The notes: generated by a model from the letters alone, not told the origin. DNA of 26,476 nucleotides from Gudongella sp034004165 (GCA_034004165.1 JAVEXI010000025.1:1-26476); one strand, 5' to 3'; shown: positions 14,348 to 22,984, numbered from the stretch's first letter. Made by a program: numbers and translations.

Positions 14348-16246
14348 ATGAACGATATTAAAAATTATATTGCAGGAGAATACGATGTAGTCGTCATAGG
14401 TGCTGGACATGCTGGGGTTGAGGCTGCTCTTGCACCTGCAAGAATGGGACTTAAAACAATCATGCTTACCATAAGCCTAGATGGTATAGTTGCTCTGTCC
14501 TGTAATCCAAATATTGGAGGAACTGGAAAAGGTCACCTTGTCAGAGAAATCGATGCGCTAGGTGGTGAGATGGCTCTAAATATTGACAAGTCCTTTATAC
14601 AGAGCCGAATGCTAAACTTGTCTAAGGGGCCTGCTGTGCACTCTTTGAGAGTTCAAGCAGACAAAAAGCGATATCATTCGGAAATGAAAAAAGTACTTGA
14701 AGACGAGCCAAATCTTGTGCTGAGACAGGCTGAAGCAACTGATATAGTAATTGAGGACGGCACGGTTACAGGAGTAGTCACCAGGACAGGTGGTCTCTAC
14801 AAAGCTAAAGCTGTAATCGTGGCTACAGGGACTTACTTGGGAGGAATGATTTATATAGGAGAAGTAAACTATCAGTCTGGACCAGATGGTATGTTCCCCT
14901 CTCTACTTCTATCAGATTCACTCAAAGACAGAGGATTTGACTTAAGACGACTGAAGACGGGAACTCCTGCAAGAATTCATAAAGATAGTGTAGATTATAG
15001 CGTCATGGAAATTCAACCTGGTGACGACGAGGTTATTCCTTTTTCATTTTTAAACGCTGGCAAAATATATGATATTGAGCAAGTGCCATGTTATCTAACG
15101 TATACAACGGAAGCTACCCATGATATCATCCGTGCAAACCTGGATAGATCTCCAATGTTTGCAGGATATATAGAAGGCGTAGGACCGAGATACTGTCCTT
15201 CTATTGAGGACAAGGTTGTAAGGTTTTCAGAACGGGATAAACACCAGGTATTTATTGAACCTGAAGGGCTGTCTACAAAAGAGATGTACGTACAGGGAGT
15301 CAGCTCCTCTTTGCCTGAAGAAGTTCAGATAGAATTATATAAGAAGATAAAAGGGCTTGAGAATGTTCAATTCATGCGAACAGCTTACGCTATAGAATAC
15401 GATTCAATAGATCCAACTATCCTTAAAAGGACCTTGGAGCATAGAGAGATTAACAATCTATTTTTCGCGGGTCAAATAAATGGATCCTCGGGATATGAAG
15501 AAGCCGCAGCACAGGGACTTGTAGCAGGTATTAACGCAGCGTGCAATCTAACAGGAAGAGAACCTTTTATGTTAGACAGATCTGAAGCCTATATTGGGGT
15601 ACTTATAGATGATCTGGTAACCAAAGGCACTGACGAACCTTATAGAATGATGACATCAAGAGCTGAATACAGGCTCACCCTAAGACAGGATAATGCTGAT
15701 CTGAGGCTTACAGATAAAGGTTATAGCCTGGGTCTAGTAAGTGAAGAGCGTTACAATAAAATGCTCTTAAAGAAGAGTATGTTAAATGGCGAATTGGAGA
15801 GGCTTAAAAAAATAGTAATAACGCCTACTGCTGAAATAAATGACTTCTTAGAAAAGTGTGATTCTGCTCCTATAAAGACTGTATGGACACTCTATGACTT
15901 AATAAAGCGACCAGAATTAGGTTACGAAATCCTTAGTCCTCTAGACAAGGACAGATCTGAACTGCCTAAAGAAATACGTCTACTGGTTGAAACTGAAATT
16001 AAATATGAAGGATATATTAAAAAGCAGATGATACAAATTGAACAGTTTAAAAAACTGGAGAATAAGAAGCTGCCATTGGAAATGGATTATTCCCAGGTAA
16101 AAGGCCTGAGTAACGAAGCTAGACAGAAATTAGAAAAGATTGGGCCAGACTCTGTTGGACAGGCTTCGAGAATATCGGGAGTATCTCCTGCAGATATAAA
16201 TGTACTTCTAATTTATCTTGAGCACAGAAGAAGGAGTGAAGCATAA
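14348..16246 (+). CDS. mnmG: tRNA uridine-34 modification enzyme MnmG (GidA)
   Basis: FAD enzyme of 632 aa, partner of MnmE in the U34 modification. The N-terminal Rossmann motif VVIGAGHAGVEAALA (G18-x-G-x-x-G23) binds FAD. The two catalytic-cysteine regions are recognisable in LSCNPNIGGTGKGHLVREID and in YCPSIEDKVVRF. The C-terminal helical domain that contacts MnmE ends near LLIYLEHRRR. Its stop codon is immediately followed by the TTG start of rsmG, with no spacer. Confidence 0.98.
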   Translation: MNDIKNYIAGEYDVVVIGAGHAGVEAALAPARMGLKTIMLTISLDGIVALSCNPNIGGTGKGHLVREIDALGGEMALNIDKSFIQSRMLNLSKGPAVHSLRVQADKKRYHSEMKKVLEDEPNLVLRQAEATDIVIEDGTVTGVVTRTGGLYKAKAVIVATGTYLGGMIYIGEVNYQSGPDGMFPSLLLSDSLKDRGFDLRRLKTGTPARIHKDSVDYSVMEIQPGDDEVIPFSFLNAGKIYDIEQVPCYLTYTTEATHDIIRANLDRSPMFAGYIEGVGPRYCPSIEDKVVRFSERDKHQVFIEPEGLSTKEMYVQGVSSSLPEEVQIELYKKIKGLENVQFMRTAYAIEYDSIDPTILKRTLEHREINNLFFAGQINGSSGYEEAAAQGLVAGINAACNLTGREPFMLDRSEAYIGVLIDDLVTKGTDEPYRMMTSRAEYRLTLRQDNADLRLTDKGYSLGLVSEERYNKMLLKKSMLNGELERLKKIVITPTAEINDFLEKCDSAPIKTVWTLYDLIKRPELGYEILSPLDKDRSELPKEIRLLVETEIKYEGYIKKQMIQIEQFKKLENKKLPLEMDYSQVKGLSNEARQKLEKIGPDSVGQASRISGVSPADINVLLIYLEHRRRSEA

Positions 16247-16963
16247 TTGGGAGATGTGGATACACTTAAGAAAGCTGCAGATAATATGGGAATTCAGCTG
16301 TCAGATGAAAAGCTTAAGCTATTTAGCGTGTATAAGAGTTTGCTTGTTGAATGGAACCAGAAATTCAACCTTACAAATATTACAGAAAGTGATGAAATTG
16401 ATATAAAACATTTTGCTGACAGCCTCTCCCCTGCCCTTTCAGGTGAATTGAATGGCAATCTTAAGCTGATTGATATTGGAACAGGTGCAGGATTTCCGGG
16501 GATTCCATTAAAGATCTGGAATGACAGCCTCGATGTTACCCTAGTTGACAGCTTGAATAAGAGAGTCAACTTCCTGAAGGAAGTTATTTCTCAACTCGGG
16601 CTTGAAGGTATTGAAGCAGTGCATGGGCGGGCTGAAGAAATGGGACTTAGCGTTCCTCATAGACAAGTTTACGATATTTGTATTTCAAGAGCAGTCGCAT
16701 CGCTCAACACTCTAAGCGAGTATTGCATGCCTTTTGTTAAATCTGGAGGTTGGTTTATTGCAATGAAGGGACCAGCAGCTGAAGAAGAAGTTCAGGAAGC
16801 TTCGAAAGCAATTGAAATTCTTGGGGGAAAGATTGATAGAATTGAACAATTTACGCTTCCAGGTACAGATATTAACTATTCAATCGTAATGATAAGAAAA
16901 GTTAAATCTACACCCTCAAAGTACCCAAGAGGTGGCGGAAAACCGAGGAAGAGTCCTTTATAG
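16247..16963 (+). CDS. rsmG: 16S rRNA (guanine-527-N7)-methyltransferase RsmG (GidB)
   Basis: SAM-dependent methyltransferase of 238 aa that makes m7G527 in 16S rRNA; loss causes low-level streptomycin resistance in several bacteria. The SAM-binding motif is LIDIGTGAGFPGIPL (residues 74-88). The C-terminus KYPRGGGKPRKSPL is the usual family ending. Translation starts at TTG 16247, served by AAGGAGTG at 16231-16238 inside the end of mnmG; a GTG three codons later is less well placed. It is the last gene of the mnmE operon. Confidence 0.96.
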   Translation: MGDVDTLKKAADNMGIQLSDEKLKLFSVYKSLLVEWNQKFNLTNITESDEIDIKHFADSLSPALSGELNGNLKLIDIGTGAGFPGIPLKIWNDSLDVTLVDSLNKRVNFLKEVISQLGLEGIEAVHGRAEEMGLSVPHRQVYDICISRAVASLNTLSEYCMPFVKSGGWFIAMKGPAAEEEVQEASKAIEILGGKIDRIEQFTLPGTDINYSIVMIRKVKSTPSKYPRGGGKPRKSPL

Positions 16964-17022
16964 CAAATAAAAGAACTATTAGGACACCTTCAACACCGTA
17001 GAAATACAGGCTTTGGAGCAAA

Positions 17023-17038
17023 TGTTCCACGTGAAACA
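17023..17038 (+). other. parS: parS centromere site (upstream of parA)
   Basis: TGTTCCACGTGAAACA matches the Firmicute parS consensus TGTTNCACGTGAAACA exactly. ParB binds it to nucleate the partition complex. It lies about 100 nt upstream of parA and about 6.5 kb from oriC, a normal position. The site is the exact reverse complement of the one at 18810-18825. Confidence 0.95.
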
Positions 17039-17069
17039 TTTTTTTGATGTTAAGCGTGGAACTTTTTTT
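17024..17069 (+). terminator. Terminator-like hairpin after rsmG, built from the parS site
   Basis: GTTCCACG (17024-17031, inside parS) pairs with CGTGGAAC (17055-17062). After a 3x3 internal loop, AACAT (17035-17039) pairs with ATGTT (17047-17051) around a 7-nt loop, and seven Ts follow (17063-17069). This fits an intrinsic terminator for the mnmE-mnmG-rsmG operon, starting about 60 nt past the rsmG stop. Confidence 0.7.
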
Positions 17070-17089
17070 GCCCAATTATATTCTGGATA

Positions 17090-17098
17090 TGCTATTAT
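17090..17098 (+). promoter_or_regulatory. Probable parA promoter (extended -10)
   Basis: TGCTATTAT gives an extended -10 with TATTAT at 17093-17098, about 42 nt before the parA ATG. The best -35 candidate is weak (TTGCCC at 17068-17073, 19-nt spacer). It sits just downstream of the parS hairpin, so ParB spreading could affect it. Confidence 0.5.
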
Positions 17099-17140
17099 AT
17101 AGTTAACCAGTCTCGCATTAAGTGAAAAGGGGTGTGTTCT

Positions 17141-17905
17141 ATGGGGAAAATTGTAGCGATATTTAATCAAAAAGGCGGCGTTGGCAAAACAACGACGAGC
17201 ATAAACCTGGCATCAGGGCTAGGACGACTGGGCAAGAAAGTTCTTCTAGTAGACATAGATCCCCAGGGGAATTCATCAAGTGGCCTGGGAATTGAAAAAA
17301 ATGAGGTTGAAGTTATAATTTACGATATTCTTTGTCAGAATGCATCTGTTGTTGAAGGTATTTACGAGACAACTGCAGAAAATGTCAGTTTGATACCGTC
17401 CAATAACCAGCTTGCAGGACTTGAAATTGAACTTGCGGGAAAAGGGAACTGGGAAACAGTTTTAAAAGATATACTGGTAGAAATAAAGGATGACTTTGAT
17501 TTCATTTTTATAGACTGTCCTCCCTCATTAGGAATACTGAGTGTAGTAGGCTTAATAGCAGCTGATAGCGTAATAATACCGATACAATGCGAGTACTATG
17601 CCCTTGAAGGGGTCAGCCAGCTATTTCAGACCATTGAACTTGTAAAGAACAGCTACAATCCAAACCTGGAAATTGAAGGCGTTGTGTTAAGTATGTTCGA
17701 TGGAAGGACAAACCTGTCTATTCAAGTAGTTGAGGAAGTTAAATCTTTCTTTAAGGGTAAAGTCTACACCAGTATAATACCAAGAAATGTGAGACTTGCC
17801 GAGGCACCATCTTACGGACAGTCAATAATTGATTATGACCCTAAGTCAAAAGGCGCCGAGAGTTATATGGAACTAGCAGAAGAATTTCTCTGGCTGCAGG
17901 ATTAA
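17141..17905 (+). CDS. parA: Chromosome partitioning ATPase ParA (Soj)
   Basis: Deviant-Walker ATPase of 254 aa, the Soj type without an N-terminal DNA-binding extension. The Walker A motif KGGVGKTT (residues 11-18) has the signature lysine. FIDCPPSLGILSV is the Walker A'/B region, and IPIQCEYYALEGVSQL is typical of Soj. ATP-bound dimers bind DNA and are cycled by ParB; in B. subtilis Soj also regulates DnaA. The ATG at 17141 is 8 nt from AAAGGGG; a GTG at 17132 overlaps that site and is unlikely. parB follows after 34 nt. No noc paralogue lies between rsmG and parA, unlike Bacillus. Confidence 0.97.
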   Translation: MGKIVAIFNQKGGVGKTTTSINLASGLGRLGKKVLLVDIDPQGNSSSGLGIEKNEVEVIIYDILCQNASVVEGIYETTAENVSLIPSNNQLAGLEIELAGKGNWETVLKDILVEIKDDFDFIFIDCPPSLGILSVVGLIAADSVIIPIQCEYYALEGVSQLFQTIELVKNSYNPNLEIEGVVLSMFDGRTNLSIQVVEEVKSFFKGKVYTSIIPRNVRLAEAPSYGQSIIDYDPKSKGAESYMELAEEFLWLQD

Positions 17906-17939
17906 TATCTGACAGCGAAAGAAGAAGGGAGAAGATTTT

Positions 17940-18809
17940 GTGAATGCAAAGAAACGAGGACTTGGAAAGGGGCTGTCAGCTCTTATCCAGGACAAGGAAA
18001 AGGTAGCAGAACTTATTAGCGAATCCCGATCTGATGCAGTAGAAACAGTAGAAGAAATTTTATTAGATGAAATAAGACCAAATGTTGATCAGCCCAGAAA
18101 GATCTTCGATGAAGTTGCATTGAAGGATTTAACGTCTTCAATAATTGAAAATGGTGTGATTCAACCTATTATCGTAAGAAAAACTGCTGAAGGATACGAG
18201 ATAATTGCTGGCGAAAGGCGCTTCAGAGCTTCAAAAGAAGCTGGGTTGACAAAGATCCCTGCAATTGTCCGAGCTATTGACGAAGAAACTGCTGCTAAAA
18301 TATCCCTGATTGAGAACGTGCAGAGGGAAAATTTAAACCCAATAGAAGAGGCAGAAGCATATAAGAAACTAATGGCAGAGTATGACATTAAGCAGGATGA
18401 GCTGGCAAAGGCAGTTGGCAAGAGCAGATCTTATATAAGCAACAGCATAAGATTGCTAAATCTTGATAAAAGAGTAATAGACTATATTTATGAAGGTAAA
18501 ATTACCGGAGGTCACGGGAAGGCTCTTTTATCCATAAAAAACAAGGAAGAACAACTGAAGGCAGCTGACAGGATTATCGCGACAGGTATGAACGTTAGAG
18601 AAGCAGAAGAGAAAGCTAAATCAGTGAGGTCTAAGAAGAGTGTTAGAAAGAGCCAAAAAGACGTTCACATATCAGAAGTAGAAGGAAGACTTATGGATGC
18701 CCTGGGAACCAAAGTTAGCTTATCGCAAGGAAGAAAAGCAGGAAAAATTGAAATCGAGTTCTATGGCAATGATGACTTAGAACGGCTTATAGACTTGATT
18801 ACAAGATAA
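17940..18809 (+). CDS. parB: Chromosome partitioning protein ParB (Spo0J)
   Basis: parS-binding CTPase clamp of 289 aa. The N-terminal ParA-activating peptide KKRGLGKGLSALI is present. The CTP-binding motifs are GERRFRASK (91-99) and ENVQREN (125-131). A helix-turn-helix follows (DELAKAVGKSRSYISNSIRLL), and the C-terminal dimer domain ends ERLIDLITR. The start is the GTG at 17940, with AAGGGAGAAG upstream and no in-frame ATG nearby. A parS site begins at the base after its stop codon. Confidence 0.97.
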   Translation: MNAKKRGLGKGLSALIQDKEKVAELISESRSDAVETVEEILLDEIRPNVDQPRKIFDEVALKDLTSSIIENGVIQPIIVRKTAEGYEIIAGERRFRASKEAGLTKIPAIVRAIDEETAAKISLIENVQRENLNPIEEAEAYKKLMAEYDIKQDELAKAVGKSRSYISNSIRLLNLDKRVIDYIYEGKITGGHGKALLSIKNKEEQLKAADRIIATGMNVREAEEKAKSVRSKKSVRKSQKDVHISEVEGRLMDALGTKVSLSQGRKAGKIEIEFYGNDDLERLIDLITR

Positions 18810-18825
18810 TGTTTCACGTGGAACA
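18810..18825 (-). other. parS: parS centromere site (downstream of parB)
   Basis: The plus strand reads TGTTTCACGTGGAACA; the minus strand reads TGTTCCACGTGAAACA, identical to the site at 17023. It begins immediately after the parB stop codon and ends 19 nt before the next start codon, so it lies inside the transcript that probably continues into the PhzF-family gene. Confidence 0.94.
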
Positions 18826-18844
18826 TCTTTGAAAGGAGTACAAG

Positions 18845-19741
18845 ATGGACGTCAATATTTTTCAGGTAGATGCCTTTACCAACAAACCTTTTGGGGGAAA
18901 TCCAGCAGGGGTTGTTACGAATTCTAAAGGTCTCAGCGAAAGTGACATGCAAAAAATTGCAAATGAAATGAATTTATCTGAGACTATTTTCATACGACAA
19001 CTTGAAGACTGTTATTTTAAGGTGAGGTATTTCACTCCTTTATGTGAAGTTGACCTTTGCGGCCATGCAACGATAGCAGGGATATTTACTCTTGCAAAGA
19101 AAGGTTATATAAGAGCAATTAGCAAAGGTACTAAGAAAGCAAGAATTGAAACAAATGTTGGCACACTTACGGTGGATGTAGCATACCAGGATTACGAGCC
19201 ACAATATGTAATTATGGATCAAGACACTCCGTCATTTATTCAGAGAGATGTGGACATAAAGAGATTAGCTGACTTACTTAATATAGAAGAAACAGATATC
19301 GGCATAAATGGAGTGGAAGTTAGACCTGAAATAATTTCAACAGGGCTTCCAGATATAATACTCCCTGTTAGGAACGAAGAGATATTGAAAAAAATAGTTG
19401 TAGATAACAAAGGCCTAACAAACTACAGTAAAGAATTGATGGTTACAGGTGTACATGCATTTGCATTAGATTCTGATATGGAAGACGAGGCTATAGCACG
19501 AAATTTTGCACCAGCAGTTGGCATACCTGAAGAGTCAGCTACGGGCACAGCAAATGGTGCGTTAATTTACTATCTCAAAAGAAAAGAGATTTTGAAAGGT
19601 GAAAGGCTTCTAGTAAGACAAGGTTATTATATGGGAAGGCCAAGCCAAATAGCTTGTTTTCTTAAGCAGAGTGAAGACAGAGTTCTCGTTAGAGTGGGGG
19701 GTTCTGCTTCTATAGTACTAGAAGGCGTAATGAAATTCTAA
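18845..19741 (+). CDS. PhzF/YddE family protein (isomerase or epimerase)
   Basis: 298-aa member of the PhzF superfamily, which has a diaminopimelate-epimerase-like fold. The proposed catalytic acid, Glu45 in PhzF, is present as Glu46 in MNLSETIFI. His74 is in DLCGHATIAG, and the second-half loop EESATGTANGALIYYL is conserved. Known members isomerise a phenazine precursor, but most homologues have no established substrate and none is implied here, as no phenazine genes are seen. The ATG at 18845 has AAAGGAG 7 nt upstream. It follows parB by 35 nt and heads a run of close-packed genes (cyclodeaminase, cysteine desulfurase, DUF4446, lipid kinase). Confidence 0.9.
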   Translation: MDVNIFQVDAFTNKPFGGNPAGVVTNSKGLSESDMQKIANEMNLSETIFIRQLEDCYFKVRYFTPLCEVDLCGHATIAGIFTLAKKGYIRAISKGTKKARIETNVGTLTVDVAYQDYEPQYVIMDQDTPSFIQRDVDIKRLADLLNIEETDIGINGVEVRPEIISTGLPDIILPVRNEEILKKIVVDNKGLTNYSKELMVTGVHAFALDSDMEDEAIARNFAPAVGIPEESATGTANGALIYYLKRKEILKGERLLVRQGYYMGRPSQIACFLKQSEDRVLVRVGGSASIVLEGVMKF

Positions 19742-19761
19742 AATAATTTGGAGGTGTTTTT

Positions 19762-20400
19762 ATGCTGATAGAATTATCTGCAAAAGATTATGTAAGAAAG
19801 GTTGCAACTGACGATCCTACTCCAGGTGGCGGAAGTGTAGCAGCTCTTGTAGGGAGCCTTGGAGGAGCGCTGACTAATATGGTTGGTAGCCTGACAATAG
19901 ATAAAAAAGCTTATGAACAGGTTCCTGAAAATGAGAGATTGGTCATGGAAGGAGCTTTTGCAAAGATTGAAGAAATAACAGAAGAATTGATTTTGATTGT
20001 AGATGAGGACTCCACAGCCTTTGATGATGTTATGAACGCATTTAAACTGCCTAAGGAAACTGAAGAAGAGAAGAAAATGAGAAGTGAAGCCATTCAGGCA
20101 GGTTACAAGAAAGCCATGGAAGTACCTCTAAAATGTGCAGAAAAATGCCTTGAGATATTGAGACTTCAGGATGTTTTTGCAAATTATGGAAACGTGAATG
20201 CAATTACAGACGTTGGTGTGGGAACCCTATTGGCGTATTCAGGGCTTGAAGGAGCACTATTTAATGTAATAATTAATCTAAAAAGCATAAAGGATGATCA
20301 GTTCAAAGGGATAATTAATAAGAAAATTGAAGAACTGATGAAAGAAGGTAAGCAAATTAAAGAAGATATGCTTGAAATAGTATACAGGAGACTGTCATAA
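19762..20400 (+). CDS. fchA: Cyclodeaminase/cyclohydrolase family protein (FTCD_C type)
   Basis: 212-aa protein of the formiminotransferase-cyclodeaminase C-terminal family. The hallmark PTPGGGSVAALVGSLGGAL (residues 19-37) is present, as are the long helices expected of this all-alpha fold (for example NYGNVNAITDVGVGTLLAYSG). FchA converts 5-formimino-tetrahydrofolate to methenyl-tetrahydrofolate plus ammonia during histidine, glycine or purine fermentation. Substrate specificity cannot be read from sequence, and the symbol is a family-level guess because no partner folate genes lie nearby. The start has GGAGGTG upstream. It is 20 nt after the PhzF-family gene, consistent with one operon. 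Confidence 0.82.
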   Translation: MLIELSAKDYVRKVATDDPTPGGGSVAALVGSLGGALTNMVGSLTIDKKAYEQVPENERLVMEGAFAKIEEITEELILIVDEDSTAFDDVMNAFKLPKETEEEKKMRSEAIQAGYKKAMEVPLKCAEKCLEILRLQDVFANYGNVNAITDVGVGTLLAYSGLEGALFNVIINLKSIKDDQFKGIINKKIEELMKEGKQIKEDMLEIVYRRLS

Positions 20401-20419
20401 TAGGGAGAAAGTGATTTAA

Positions 20420-21562
20420 ATGTATTATTTTGACAATGCAGCAACAAGCTTCCCTAAGCCAAAATCAGTTTATGATAAGACGATGGAAGCGATGACTGAA
20501 TATGGAGCAAATCCTGGGAGATCAGGTCATAAGCTGGCTCTCAGAGCAGGCAGAGAGATATATACAGCAAGAAAATCCATATCCGAATTGTTTGGAATTT
20601 CAGACCCAATGGACCTTGCTTTTACTTTTAATTGCACAGAAGCGCTTAATATTGGGATAAGGGGTTTTTTAAAGCCTGGTGATCATGTAGTTACAACATC
20701 TTTGGAGCATAATTCAGTTTTAAGACCACTAAAAGCACTGGAAGCTGATGGTGTTGAGACTACAATTGTATGGGCTGATAAAAATGGGATGCTCACATCT
20801 GAAAAAATCTTTGAAAATGTCAGGTCAAATACAACTCTCGTAGTTGTTACCCATACCTCTAACCTGTTGGGAACTACACTTCCTATTAAAGAAATAGGAT
20901 GTAAAGCTCGAGAGATGGGAATTACATTCTTAGTTGATGCTGCCCAGTCTGCAGGGGTTTCTCCGATAAATGTAGATACAGATTGCATAGACATCCTGGC
21001 GTTTCCAGGGCATAAAGGGCTTTTGGGGCCTCAGGGCACAGGCGGAATATTCGTAAGAAAAGGCATAAATTTGACACCTATCAGCTTTGGAGGCACTGGT
21101 AGTTCTTCATACTCCACGGAACAACCTGATACAATGCCTGACAAATTTGAAAGTGGTACCCCAAATGCGCCTGGATTGGCGGCACTTGGCCAAGGGGTTA
21201 AGTTTGTAATGGAAAAGGGAGTGGAAGCCATAAAGAAGCACGAAGACGACCTGGCTTTTCACTTCGCATCAGAGGCAGAAAAAATCGAAGGGATCAAGTT
21301 GTACGGACCAAAAGGCTACGGCGAAAGAACCGGAGTTGTAGCTTTTAATCTTAGAGATGCAGACTCATCACAGATTGCATATATTCTTAGCGAAGAATAC
21401 GATATATATTCAAGACCGGGTTTACACTGTGCTCCACTTGCACATGAGACAATAGGGACATTAAGTCAGGGTGCTGTAAGATTTAGCTTTGGCGTATTCA
21501 ATACACATGAAGAAATTGATTATGCACTTAATGCCTTAAAAGAGATATCCATACAAATATAG
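20420..21562 (+). CDS. Class-V aminotransferase / cysteine desulfurase family protein
   Basis: PLP enzyme of 380 aa of the cysteine-desulfurase-like group (SufS/CsdA side of class V). It starts YYFDNAATSFPKP. The PLP lysine is Lys199 in FPGHKGLLGPQGTGG. The candidate catalytic cysteine is Cys337 in RPGLHCAPLAHETIG, a segment typical of the short NifS-like family found in Firmicutes. It would release sulfur from cysteine as a persulfide, with Fe-S assembly, tRNA thiolation or another acceptor as recipient. No iscU or sufU scaffold or thiolase lies beside it, so the acceptor is unknown. Start ATG at 20420 after AGGGAGAAAG. Confidence 0.88.
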   Translation: MYYFDNAATSFPKPKSVYDKTMEAMTEYGANPGRSGHKLALRAGREIYTARKSISELFGISDPMDLAFTFNCTEALNIGIRGFLKPGDHVVTTSLEHNSVLRPLKALEADGVETTIVWADKNGMLTSEKIFENVRSNTTLVVVTHTSNLLGTTLPIKEIGCKAREMGITFLVDAAQSAGVSPINVDTDCIDILAFPGHKGLLGPQGTGGIFVRKGINLTPISFGGTGSSSYSTEQPDTMPDKFESGTPNAPGLAALGQGVKFVMEKGVEAIKKHEDDLAFHFASEAEKIEGIKLYGPKGYGERTGVVAFNLRDADSSQIAYILSEEYDIYSRPGLHCAPLAHETIGTLSQGAVRFSFGVFNTHEEIDYALNALKEISIQI

Positions 21563-21573
21563 AGGGTGGAAAG

Positions 21574-22131
21574 ATGACGTATTTAATGACCTTTGTAGAA
21601 AGTAATATAAGTCTGATTTTAATAGTAAGCCTGATGATTTCTTTTATATCTATACTGGTGCTTATTTGCTTTGCAGTTAGCATGAAAAGACAGAAAAAGA
21701 GGTATCTAGGGCTAACAAGGGGAGTAGAAGGAATCAGCTTTGAAGATATGATACACAAGATAAATGGAGATATTTCGAGCCTTAACAGAGATATTAACCT
21801 GATTGAAAGGAATATTTTATCCCTTGAAACAAAACTTACATTTACTTTACAGAAAATAGGATTTGTAAGATACAATGCTTTTGAAGATATAGGCAGTGAC
21901 CTCAGCTTTTCAATTGCACTGCTTGATGCGTATAATAACGGCTTTGTAATTACAAGTATCTATGGCAGAGAACGATCTACAAACTTTGCGAAACAGGTAA
22001 AAAATGGCAAATCAGCTATTCCGGTATCTCCTGAGGAATTTAAGGCTATAGACAGAGCTATAAGAGGAGAGAAAGCACTGGATACTGGGGAAAGGGGAGG
22101 CGACAATGTCCAGATTTCTCTTTTTGGTTAA
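21574..22131 (+). CDS. DUF4446 family membrane-anchored protein
   Basis: 185-aa protein of no known function. One N-terminal transmembrane segment spans roughly residues 9-36 (ISLILIVSLMISFISILVLICFAV), followed by basic residues (MKRQKKR), which places the rest in the cytoplasm. A helical, probably coiled-coil stretch lies at about 58-90 (INGDISSLNRDINLIERN). The C-terminal core with GFVRYNAFEDIGSDLSFSIA and ALLDAYNNGFVITSIYGR is what I recognise as DUF4446, often found near parB in Firmicutes. The ATG at 21574 has GAGGGTGGAAAG upstream. Its 3' end overlaps the lipid kinase gene by 26 nt. Confidence 0.75.
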   Translation: MTYLMTFVESNISLILIVSLMISFISILVLICFAVSMKRQKKRYLGLTRGVEGISFEDMIHKINGDISSLNRDINLIERNILSLETKLTFTLQKIGFVRYNAFEDIGSDLSFSIALLDAYNNGFVITSIYGRERSTNFAKQVKNGKSAIPVSPEEFKAIDRAIRGEKALDTGERGGDNVQISLFG

Positions 22132-22984
22132 CCCTGTTGCAGGAGGGGGAAAGGCTTTGAGTTATACCCCCATGATTGAAAAAGCCATGGCAGCATCAAA
22201 ATTGGATTATAAAGTGTTAAACACCAATCACAGAGGAGATGCCACTTCTCTTGTGGTTTCGAATCCAGATTTTGATGTGGTTGTTGCTGTTGGCGGTGAC
22301 GGAACAGTAAATGAAACAGCCAGAGGTATTCTGGAAAGAGGAAATGGAATTCTTGGGATAATACCTGGCGGTACGGGAAACGACATGTCCAGGGCTCTTG
22401 GGATAAGTGAAGATCCCGAAGAGTCTATAGATACACTTCTTAAAGGGAGTGTTAAAGAAGTAGATATAGGAACAGTTGATGGAAGATACTTCTTTAACGT
22501 GGCGAGCCTGGGCTTAGACACAGAAGTTGTTAGACATACAGAAAAAATACGAAAAGTAATTAAAGGAAAAATTGCATATATCCTCGGCGTAATTACAGCT
22601 CTTGTTGTTTATAGAAGCCGTGAGACGAAAATCGACATTGACGGTTTGGTTATAAACAGGAAAGCCGCGCTTGTTGCTGTCGGGAACGGATCTTACTATG
22701 GAGGAGGAATGATGATTCTTCCAATGTCTAAGGTTGACGATGGAAAACTTGACATATGTGTGGTAAAAAATGTCAGCAACTTACGGATACTTTCACTTTT
22801 CCCGACTATTTTCAAGGGAAAACACGTTAAATATACTAAATATGTCGAATTTCACAAGGCAGACAGGGTTGCTGTGACTGTCGCCAGTCAGTGTTACTTA
22901 AATGTAGATGGAGAACTATTTAAGATTGACCCTAGAGAAGTTGTGTTTAGTCTGTCAAAAGAGCACCTTAAAGCCATTTGTTAA
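22106..22984 (+). CDS. Diacylglycerol/lipid kinase family protein (YegS/DgkB type)
   Basis: 292-aa lipid kinase with a DAGK catalytic domain. The motif VVAVGGDGTVNETARGI (GGDGT at 63-67) binds ATP, and IPGGTGNDMSRALG is the second conserved loop. The C-terminal beta domain includes NVASLGLDTEV and YLNVDGELF. Likely role: phosphorylating diacylglycerol (as DgkB does in B. subtilis) or a related lipid at the membrane, returning it to phospholipid synthesis. It starts inside the DUF4446 gene (GGAAAGGGGAGGCGACA before the ATG), so translation is coupled. The 251 nt after it contain a hairpin and a new promoter. Confidence 0.88.
   Translation: MSRFLFLVNPVAGGGKALSYTPMIEKAMAASKLDYKVLNTNHRGDATSLVVSNPDFDVVVAVGGDGTVNETARGILERGNGILGIIPGGTGNDMSRALGISEDPEESIDTLLKGSVKEVDIGTVDGRYFFNVASLGLDTEVVRHTEKIRKVIKGKIAYILGVITALVVYRSRETKIDIDGLVINRKAALVAVGNGSYYGGGMMILPMSKVDDGKLDICVVKNVSNLRILSLFPTIFKGKHVKYTKYVEFHKADRVAVTVASQCYLNVDGELFKIDPREVVFSLSKEHLKAIC

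Noticed and set aside
20683..21231. Minus-strand frames within the cysteine desulfurase gene
   Set aside because: Antisense shadows; the plus-strand frame has an intact PLP lysine and cysteine.
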